A stretch of DNA of 12,176 nt from NCBI GenBank assembly GCA_049651845.1, contig JBASCW010000071.1:1-12176 (forward strand), given 5' to 3'. Origin of the DNA: RBG-16-66-20 sp049651845. GTDB taxonomy: Bacteria; Pseudomonadota; Gammaproteobacteria; Burkholderiales; SG8-39. The notes below the pieces were generated by a model that had not been told where the DNA came from, did not search any database, and was given only the letters and a program-made list of their open reading frames with translations. Positions 6,270 through 11,585 of the stretch are shown here, piece by piece. A program made the position numbers and the translations under genes. How positions within the stretch are numbered: the stretch's first letter is position 1; every line of letters begins with the position of its first letter.

Positions 6270-6965
6270 ATGGAATTATTCGACCTCAAAGGCAAAACAG
6301 CGCTCGTCACCGGCGCGGCGCGCGGCATCGGCAAGGCGACCGCCGATCTGCTGGAGCAGGCGGGCGCGAAGGTCCATCGCCTCGACCTCGAATCCGGCAT
6401 ACGTTGCGATGTTTCGGACGAAGCGCAGGTCGAGAAGGCGTTCAAGGAGACCGGTCCCGTCGACATCCTCGTCAACAACGCGGGCATCGCGGTGCGCAAG
6501 ACCTCGGTCGACATCACGGTGGAGGAGTGGAACCGCGTGGTCGGCGTCAACATGACCGGGCTGTTCCTGTGCTCGCGCGTCGCGGCGCGCGGCATGAAGG
6601 CGAAAGGCGGCGGCGCGATCGTGAACCTCGCCTCGATCATGGGCCTGTCGGGCGGCTTCTATCCGAATCCGGCCTACAAGGCGACCAAGGGGGCGGTGGT
6701 GAACCTGACGCGCGCGCTGGCGATCGAGTTCGCCGCGGACGCGATCCGGGTCAACGCCGTCGCGCCGACCTGGGTGCGCACCGATCTCACCACGCCGATC
6801 TTCTCGAACCCGGACCTGCTGAAGCAGGTCATGCGCAGCACGCCGCTCGGCGTGCTGCCCGAGACCGGGGACATCGCCGCCGCGATCCTGTTCCTCGCCA
6901 GCCCCGCGGCGCGCTGCATCACGGGCGTCACGCTGCCGGTCGATTCCGGCTACCTGGCGCAATGA
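6270..6965 (+). CDS. SDR family NAD(P)-dependent oxidoreductase
   Basis: A classical short-chain dehydrogenase/reductase of 231 residues. The nucleotide-binding TGAARGIG is at 14-21 and NNAG at 69-72. Asn94 sits in the VNMTG segment. The catalytic triad is Ser122 (NLAS-IMG), Tyr136 and Lys140 (Y-K-A-T-K). An acidic residue after the second strand (RLDLESG, Asp39) suggests a preference for NAD(H) over NADP(H). The C-terminus has the usual ITGVTLPVDSG. At 231 residues it is slightly short because the region after strand 2 (GIRCDVSDEAQVE) is compact. The reaction would be reversible alcohol/carbonyl conversion in the cytosol on an unknown substrate, plausibly a hydroxyacyl or aromatic intermediate given the neighbours. 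It is the first gene of a plus-strand run, with no ribosome site before the ATG. Confidence 0.93.
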   Translation: MELFDLKGKTALVTGAARGIGKATADLLEQAGAKVHRLDLESGIRCDVSDEAQVEKAFKETGPVDILVNNAGIAVRKTSVDITVEEWNRVVGVNMTGLFLCSRVAARGMKAKGGGAIVNLASIMGLSGGFYPNPAYKATKGAVVNLTRALAIEFAADAIRVNAVAPTWVRTDLTTPIFSNPDLLKQVMRSTPLGVLPETGDIAAAILFLASPAARCITGVTLPVDSGYLAQ

Positions 6966-7007
6966 GCTCTGGCTAAAGCGGCGATTCCGGGTGTAAATTC
7001 GGCCCTC

Positions 7008-7343
7008 ATGGCCGACGACGCGCTCGCCGCCCGGGTTCGCCGGGCGCTGTCCGGACGCAGGCAGATCGCCGAGAAGCGCATGTTCGGCGGTGTCTGCTTT
7101 CTTCTTCGCGGCAACATGCTCTGCGGCACGAGCAAGGGCAGGCTCATGGTGCGTGTGGGCAACGAGCAGCACGCCGCGGCGCTCGCCCGCAAGGGCGCGC
7201 GACCGATGAACTTCACCGGCAAGGCGATGAAGGGCTTCGTCTGGGTGGGCGAGAAAGGCCACGCAGGCGCCGGCCTGCGGCACTGGATCGCCCTGGCCGA
7301 GCGCTATGTCGGCAAGCTTCCAAGCAAAAAGAGGAAAGAATGA
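7008..7343 (+). CDS. TfoX N-terminal domain protein
   Basis: A 111-residue protein matching the TfoX/Sxy N-terminal domain: an opening helix (ALAARVRRALSG), the hallmark KRMFGGVCFLLRGNMLCGTSKGRLMVRVG (residues 23-51, described here in two overlapping halves), then FTGKAMKGFVWV (69-80) and a C-terminal helix. It lacks the TfoX C-terminal domain found in competence regulators of gammaproteobacteria. Stand-alone N-domain proteins are common and uncharacterised, so no competence role should be assumed. The C-terminal KKRKE is basic. There is no ribosome site; TAAATT (6994-6999) sits eight bases upstream, like the other SD-less starts here. The stop overlaps the next start as ATGA, so the two are coupled. 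Confidence 0.85.
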   Translation: MADDALAARVRRALSGRRQIAEKRMFGGVCFLLRGNMLCGTSKGRLMVRVGNEQHAAALARKGARPMNFTGKAMKGFVWVGEKGHAGAGLRHWIALAERYVGKLPSKKRKE

Positions 7344-7696
7344 ACCCGAAAACCCGATACCTGTTCACCGCCGCGATGGACGTCGATCCCGACAAGGAGG
7401 CGCTGTTCAACGAGGTCTACGACACCGAGCACATTCCGGAGCTGATGAAAGTGCCGGGATGCCTGGCGGTCTACCGCTTCACGCTGGCGCCGCTGAAAAT
7501 GAGCATCGGCGGCGAGGTGAAGACCGTGGTCGCCGAGGGCGAGCCCAAGTACAGCGCGGTCTACGAGCTGGAGAACGCCGAGGTGCTCACGAGCGAGGCC
7601 TGGGCGAAGGCGGTGGAGAAGGGCCGCTGGCCGGCACAGGTGCGCCCCTATACGCGCAATCGCCGGCACACATTGCGCAAGCTGCGGGGCCGCTAG
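7340..7696 (+). CDS. Small protein with a probable dimeric alpha/beta-barrel (EthD/ABM-like) fold
   Basis: A 118-residue cytosolic protein. Residues 6-50 read beta-strand, helix, beta-strand with YDTEHIPELMKVPG in the middle, a pattern typical of ferredoxin-like dimeric alpha/beta-barrel proteins found beside aromatic-degradation enzymes. A second half (70-112) repeats strand-helix with KYSAVYELENAEV. Related folds include muconolactone isomerase and monooxygenase-like proteins, but no catalytic residue can be assigned. A GAGGA ribosome site (7331-7335) lies five to six bases before the ATG and inside the end of the TfoX-domain gene, which it overlaps by four bases. Co-expression with that gene is likely. 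Confidence 0.75.
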   Translation: MNPKTRYLFTAAMDVDPDKEALFNEVYDTEHIPELMKVPGCLAVYRFTLAPLKMSIGGEVKTVVAEGEPKYSAVYELENAEVLTSEAWAKAVEKGRWPAQVRPYTRNRRHTLRKLRGR

Positions 7697-7706
7697 CGTG
7701 TTTGGC

Positions 7707-8030
7707 ATGAAGTTCTGGGCGATCGGCCTCGTTCTGCTCGCGGCGGGCGCCTCCGGCGCGCGCGCAGCGGATCCGATGCAGGCGTTTCCGCCCGCGGAAG
7801 CGGGCATGGCGCGCTACGTGGTGGCGAAGCTCGGGCCGATGGCCGGCACGCTGATGGTGGTGGACCCGAATGCGCCGAAGGTCGCGCGCTTCATCGCACT
7901 GGGCGGCGAACCGTACCTCGTCCGCTACAGCAGCCGCCTGCCGGTCGTGGTGTACGTGCCCGTGAACGCCGAAGTGCGCTACCGCATCTGGTCGGCGGCA
8001 CCGGAAGCGAAGCCCATGGAAAAGGGGTGA
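7707..8030 (+). CDS. Secreted mini-ecotin: ecotin-family protein lacking the reactive-site region
   Basis: 107 residues from ATG 7707; a GTG at 7698 would add three residues. An N-terminal signal peptide (Lys2, hydrophobic core LVLLAAGASG, cleavage likely after ARA) exports it to the periplasm. The mature part is only about 86 residues. Its start, FPPAEAGMARYVV, matches ecotin's YPQAEKGMKRQVI region. Its end, YSSRLPVVVYVPVNAEVRYRIW, matches ecotin's YNSKLPIVVYTP...VKYRVW strand. Ecotin is a periplasmic dimeric inhibitor of trypsin-like serine proteases, about 142 residues mature in E. coli. The missing ~55 residues include the 50s loop, the disulfide cysteines and the 80s loop with P1 Met84. 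The mature protein has no cysteine. The secondary-site/110s-loop and dimer-strand segments remain. Inhibition by the normal mechanism is therefore not expected. It begins 10 bp after the preceding stop. Confidence 0.72.
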   Translation: MKFWAIGLVLLAAGASGARAADPMQAFPPAEAGMARYVVAKLGPMAGTLMVVDPNAPKVARFIALGGEPYLVRYSSRLPVVVYVPVNAEVRYRIWSAAPEAKPMEKG

Positions 8031-8112
8031 GCTGAAGAGCATGCCGCGCATCGATCCCGACCGGCCGCTCGCGCCGGAACGGCCGCGCGCCGCTGGTGGA
8101 GCGCACGGCAGG

Positions 8113-8133
8113 ACGGCGCTAACGAAGCGCCGT
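8113..8133. terminator. Hairpin at the convergent gene junction, possible terminator
   Basis: A perfect 8-bp inverted repeat, ACGGCGCT (8113-8120) and AGCGCCGT (8126-8133), with a 5-base loop, spans the dienelactone-hydrolase stop codon between two convergent genes. No T-run follows on either strand, so intrinsic termination would be weak. The 88-bp gap 8031-8118 holds no gene that I can support and nothing else recognisable. Confidence 0.3.
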
Positions 8134-8814
8134 GAGGATCGCGAACGCGCGCTCGAAGGAGAACGCGCGCACCTTCGGGTCGTAGGCCTGCGTGCTGTGC
8201 GGCATCATGTAGCTGTGCTGCACGCCCGGGAAGACGTGCAGGTCGAGGTTCTTCATCTTCGCGGCCGCGGCGCGGTAGGCTTCCAGCACCGGCGCGGGCG
8301 CCATCATGTCCTGGTCGCCCCAGATCACGCACACCGGCTTCTCCAGCCCCTCCATCTCCGGCAGGTAGTCGAGCATCTGCGTGCCGTGGCAGGCGATGCC
8401 CGCGTCGTAGCCGAGGCGCTTGGGGCCGAGGATCGCGTAGGGGCCGCCGTAGCAGAAGCCGATCACCGCCGCGCGCCCGTTCCACGCCGGCTCGGCGCGC
8501 AGCGTCTCGCGCACCGCGATGAGGTCCGCTTCGCCCGCCTTGATCTTCTCCAGCCGCGGCTGGCCGCGCGGCCGCGAGCGCGGGTCGTCGTGCGGCAGCG
8601 GCCCCGGCACCGAGCGCCAGAACAGGTCCGGCGCCGCCGCGAGGAATCCCTCTTGCGCGAACTCGTCCACGATGCCGCGCAGGTCCTCGTCCACGCCGTG
8701 GATCGCCGAGCACACCACGATCGCCGGCACGAGTTCCTTGCTCGCTGGCGTGGCGACGTAGCAGTCGAACGACTTGCCCCCGGCGGACGCGACCTGGATG
8801 TCCTTGCGCCGCAC
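8119..8814 (-). CDS. Dienelactone hydrolase family protein
   Basis: A 231-residue alpha/beta hydrolase starting at GTG 8814, one base after the stop of the upstream dehydrogenase (TGAcGTG). The open frame runs much further upstream, but only because it is antisense-like read-through of that gene in another frame. The nucleophile is Cys121 in GFCYGG, the acid Asp169 in WGDQD, and His200 in GVQHSY, matching the Cys-Asp-His triad of dienelactone hydrolase (C123, D171, H202). The usual strand-end Gln-Glu-Ile-Phe-Gly, whose Glu36 holds the cysteine in bacterial dienelactone hydrolase, reads SAIHG here, so that Glu is Ala37. Canonical members hydrolyse dienelactones to maleylacetate in chloro-aromatic degradation. 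An altered activation mechanism or another ester/lactone substrate is likely. Confidence 0.88.
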   Translation of the reverse strand: MRRKDIQVASAGGKSFDCYVATPASKELVPAIVVCSAIHGVDEDLRGIVDEFAQEGFLAAAPDLFWRSVPGPLPHDDPRSRPRGQPRLEKIKAGEADLIAVRETLRAEPAWNGRAAVIGFCYGGPYAILGPKRLGYDAGIACHGTQMLDYLPEMEGLEKPVCVIWGDQDMMAPAPVLEAYRAAAAKMKNLDLHVFPGVQHSYMMPHSTQAYDPKVRAFSFERAFAILTALR

Positions 8815-8815
8815 G

Positions 8816-9733
8816 TCAGTATCCCGCGTCGAAATCCACGGTATTGGCGGCTTTCTCGCCGCGGCGGATGCGCTCGATGTTCTCCGCGACCTTGCCGACC
8901 GAGGTGCGCGGCTCGGTGAGCGCGGCGATGTGCGGCGTGATGGTGATGCCCGGGTGCGCCCAGAGCGGGCTGTCGGCGGGCAGCGGCTCGGTCTCGAACA
9001 CGTCCAGGTAGGCGTGCGCGAGGCGGCCGGAATCCAGCGCGGCCACGAGGTCGGCCGTGACGAGGTGCCCGCCGCGCGCGAGATTGATGATGCAGCCGTC
9101 TTTCCTGATGAACGAAAGGGTTTTCGCGTTGAGGATGCCTTTCGTCTTATCCGTAAGCGGCAAAAGACAAATGACTGCATCGCTGCGGCGCATGACGTCT
9201 TCCAGGTCCGTCGAGCAGTACACGCCGTCGAGCGCCTTCGGCCGGCGGCTCCAGCCGGCGATGTGAAAGCCCATGGCGCGCAGCTTCGCCGCCACGGTGC
9301 TGCCCAGCTCGCCGAGACCGAGGATGCCGACGGTGCGGTCGGCAGCGAGGTATTGCCGGCGGCGCTTCCAGACTTTGTCCTGCTGAAACTCGCGATAGCA
9401 CCAGAAGTGCCGGTGCCAATCCAGGACGTACGCAATCGCCGTCTCTCCCATCGCCGCGACCATGCCCGGGTCGATCAGGCGCGCCACCGGCACGCCCTTC
9501 GGCAGGTCGGGATCGGCGACGATGTTCTCCACGCCCATCCAGAGCGACTGGATGAGCCGCAGCTTCGGCAGCCCGGCGAGCGCGCCCCTGGGGTGCGTGG
9601 CGACCACCGCGACGTCGATGTCGCCGCCGTTGTTGTCGGGCCAGCCGAAGAAGCGGTCCGCCGGCAGCAGCGGCTGCAGGCGCGGCACCCAGTACTCCGG
9701 CTTCTCCTTGGCGGAGGCGAAGAGGATGTTCAA
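8816..9733 (-). CDS. D-2-hydroxyacid dehydrogenase, glyoxylate/hydroxypyruvate reductase A-like
   Basis: 305 residues, the length of GhrA-type enzymes. The NAD(P)-binding GLGELG is at 139-144 inside VGILGLGELGSTVA. Catalytic residues are Arg220 (NLARGG), Glu249 (DVFETEPL) and His268 (TPHIAA), the standard Arg-Glu-His set that reduces 2-oxoacids to D-2-hydroxyacids. Residues following the Rossmann second strand (GWSRRPK, 160-166) carry Ser-Arg-Arg, which favours NADPH. The start is TTG at 9733, with no clear ribosome site and no better in-frame choice; the next Met is at residue 66. It begins 16 nt after the binding-protein stop and ends one nt before the dienelactone-hydrolase start, so all three form one transcription unit and translation may rely on coupling. 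Confidence 0.9.
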   Translation of the reverse strand: MNILFASAKEKPEYWVPRLQPLLPADRFFGWPDNNGGDIDVAVVATHPRGALAGLPKLRLIQSLWMGVENIVADPDLPKGVPVARLIDPGMVAAMGETAIAYVLDWHRHFWCYREFQQDKVWKRRRQYLAADRTVGILGLGELGSTVAAKLRAMGFHIAGWSRRPKALDGVYCSTDLEDVMRRSDAVICLLPLTDKTKGILNAKTLSFIRKDGCIINLARGGHLVTADLVAALDSGRLAHAYLDVFETEPLPADSPLWAHPGITITPHIAALTEPRTSVGKVAENIERIRRGEKAANTVDFDAGY

Positions 9734-9749
9734 GTCCGGGAAGCCCGCG

Positions 9750-10697
9750 CTAGGGCTTGAAGCCGGAGGCCCGGATGACCGGGCCCCACTTGTCGTAGTC
9801 GGCGCGCAGGATCTTCGCGAGCTCGGCGGGTCCGAGGCCGGTCGGCTCCAGGCCCATCTGCTCGAGCTTCTCTTTCATGTCGGGCGAGCGGATCGCGGCG
9901 ACCGCCGCCTTCGCCTGCTTCTCGATGGCGTCCCTCGGCGTGCCGGCCGGCGCGAACAGCGCATACCAGGCGCTCGCCTCGATCGGGTAGCCGAGTTCGC
10001 GGAAAGTCGGCGCCTCGGGCGCGAGCGGCGAGCGCTGCGCGCCGGCGACCGCGAGCACGCGGGCCTTGCCAGAGCGCACCGTGGTGAGCGCGTCCGAAAG
10101 CACGAACAGCGCCGCCTTCACCTCGCCGCCGAGCAGCGCCTGCAGCGCGGGCGCGGTGCCTTTGTAGGGCACGTGCGTCATGTCGAGCCCCGCGGCCTTC
10201 GCAAACATCACGCCGGCATAGTGCGGCAGGCTGCCGGCGGCGGCAGAGGCGTAGTCGCCGGCCTTCGGGTCCTTCTTCACCAGCGCGACATAGTCGGCGA
10301 CGTTCTTCGCCGGCAGCTCGGCGTTGACCACGAGCGCGATCTGGAAGTTGGTCAGGTGCGCGACCGGCTCGAAGTCCTTGAACGGGTCGTAGCGCACCGC
10401 GGCGCCGTGCGAATGCGGGAACGCAACCATGGGCGCGAGCGGCGTCATGAGCAGCGTGGTGCCGTCGGCCGGGGAGTTCTTCGCCGCTTCGGTGCCGACG
10501 ATGCCGCCGGCGCCCGCCTTGTTCTCGACGATGGCCGGCTGGCCGAGCGAGGCGCGCATCTTGTCGGCGAGCAGGCGCGTGAGGATGTCGCTGGAAGCGC
10601 CGGGCGGATAGGCGAGCAGGAACTTGAGTGCCTTTTCCTGCGCCGCCGCGGAACAGGCGAGCAGCAGCGCGAACAGCAGTGCCGAAATCCGTGCCAT
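9750..10697 (-). CDS. Tripartite tricarboxylate transporter (Bug-family) substrate-binding protein
   Basis: 315 residues from ATG 10697, with a Sec signal peptide (ISALLFALLLACSAAA, cleavage near residue 19-20). Hallmarks of the Bug/TctC family are YPPGASSDILTRLLA (30-44), which contacts the carboxylate ligand, NKAGAGGIVGTEAAKNSPADG (59-79, seen as two overlapping pieces), YDPFKDFEPV (103-112) and VPYKGTAPA (176-184). Such proteins bind mostly carboxylated or aromatic ligands in the periplasm and either feed a TctAB permease or serve as sensors. No TctA or TctB gene is in the window, as is usual for the many orphan copies in Burkholderiales. The frame extends far upstream, but this ATG is supported by the signal peptide and by a GGAGGG ribosome site about nine bases away. 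It heads the three-gene minus-strand operon. Confidence 0.93.
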   Translation of the reverse strand: MARISALLFALLLACSAAAQEKALKFLLAYPPGASSDILTRLLADKMRASLGQPAIVENKAGAGGIVGTEAAKNSPADGTTLLMTPLAPMVAFPHSHGAAVRYDPFKDFEPVAHLTNFQIALVVNAELPAKNVADYVALVKKDPKAGDYASAAAGSLPHYAGVMFAKAAGLDMTHVPYKGTAPALQALLGGEVKAALFVLSDALTTVRSGKARVLAVAGAQRSPLAPEAPTFRELGYPIEASAWYALFAPAGTPRDAIEKQAKAAVAAIRSPDMKEKLEQMGLEPTGLGPAELAKILRADYDKWGPVIRASGFKP

Positions 10698-10752
10698 GGG
10701 ACGGTTCCCTCCTCTGGCGGCGATGGTAGCATTCCCGCGGGGAGGAGCCGCC
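10698..10752. promoter_or_regulatory. 55-bp divergent intergenic region (binding protein / ring-cleavage dioxygenase)
   Basis: Both flanking genes have purine-rich ribosome sites within this gap: AGAGGAGGG for the minus gene and GGGGAGGAG for the plus gene. That leaves about 25 bp for promoter elements, so any -35 boxes probably lie inside the neighbouring coding regions. I see no convincing -10 hexamers or operator palindrome. Divergence suggests shared regulation. Confidence 0.35.
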
Positions 10753-11583
10753 ATGGCCGTCAAGCGATTCAGCGATAAGAAACTCACCGCCGAAGTCCTG
10801 CACCGCATGCGCAACACGAAGAACAAGCGCCTGAAGCAGGTGATGACGAGCTTCGTCAAGCACCTGCACGCTTTCGTGCGCGAAGTGAAGCCGACGCCGG
10901 AAGAGTGGATGACCGGCATCCAGTTCCTCACCGAGACCGGCCACTGGTCCACGGGCAAGCGCCAGGAGTTCATCCTGATGTCCGACACGCTCGGCGTGTC
11001 GATGCTGGTCGATGCGATCAACTACAAGGCGGGCGCGGGCGCCACGCAATCCACGGTGCTCGGGCCCTTCCACCGCGAGGGCGCGCCGGAATTTCCGCTC
11101 GGCGCCAGCGTCGCGAAGCACGCTTCGGACGGCGAGCCCTGCATCGTGACCGGCACCGTCAAGGACACCAAGGGCCGTCCGGTCGCCGGCGCCAAGCTCG
11201 ACATATGGGAGGGCGGCGCCGACGGCCTGTACGACGCGCAAAAGGGCGACGAGATGAACCTGCGCGGCGTGTTCCATGCCGACGCGCAGGGCCGCTTCAG
11301 CTTCCGCTGCGTCACGCCGACCTTCTATCCGGTGCCGAACGACGGCCCGGTGGGCAAGATGCTGGTCGCCACCGGCCGCCACCCGATGCGCCCGCCCCAC
11401 CTGCACTTCTGGATCACCGCCAAGGGCTACAAGCCGCTGATCACGCACCTGTTCCGCAAGGGCGGCAAGTATCTCGATTCGGACGCCGTGTTCGGCGTCA
11501 AGCCCGAGCTCATCGTGGACTTCAAGAGGGGCAAGGACGGCGCATCGCGCGTGCACTACGACTTCGTGCTGATGAGGGCCTGA
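10753..11583 (+). CDS. Intradiol ring-cleavage dioxygenase (catechol/hydroxyquinol 1,2-dioxygenase type)
   Basis: 276 residues starting at ATG 10753 after GGAGGAG (10741-10747). The N-terminal helical dimerisation domain (~1-95, with EEWMTGIQFLTETG) is that of the catechol/hydroxyquinol 1,2-dioxygenase class, not protocatechuate 3,4-dioxygenase. The Fe(III) ligands are all present: Tyr160 (DGLYDAQ), Tyr192 (TFYPVPNDGPVG), His216 and His218 (MRPPHLHFWI), plus Arg213. The GPFHREGAP segment (104-112) corresponds to the substrate-binding turn that reads GPLYVxGAP in many catechol enzymes. The reaction is O2-dependent cleavage between the two hydroxylated carbons to a muconate or maleylacetate-type product. 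Catechol and hydroxyquinol cannot be told apart by eye. The frame extends upstream but that part is antisense to the divergent gene. The next gene follows after 2 nt. Confidence 0.9.
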   Translation: MAVKRFSDKKLTAEVLHRMRNTKNKRLKQVMTSFVKHLHAFVREVKPTPEEWMTGIQFLTETGHWSTGKRQEFILMSDTLGVSMLVDAINYKAGAGATQSTVLGPFHREGAPEFPLGASVAKHASDGEPCIVTGTVKDTKGRPVAGAKLDIWEGGADGLYDAQKGDEMNLRGVFHADAQGRFSFRCVTPTFYPVPNDGPVGKMLVATGRHPMRPPHLHFWITAKGYKPLITHLFRKGGKYLDSDAVFGVKPELIVDFKRGKDGASRVHYDFVLMRA

Positions 11584-11585
11584 GG

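Noticed and set aside
4090..6555. An 821-codon open frame on the plus strand
   Set aside because: It runs antisense to the bactofilin and deacylase-like genes, which have clear motifs. Its translation is a low-complexity Arg/Ala/His mix with no domain, as expected for the complementary frame of GC-rich genes.
8031..8118. Possible small gene starting at ATG 8041
   Set aside because: Its frame continues as antisense of the dienelactone hydrolase and has no ribosome site or recognisable sequence.
8815..9435. Upstream extension of the dienelactone-hydrolase frame to 9435
   Set aside because: The extension is an out-of-frame reading of the dehydrogenase gene, with Arg/Ser/Thr-rich nonsense. The hydrolase family sequence begins at GTG 8814.
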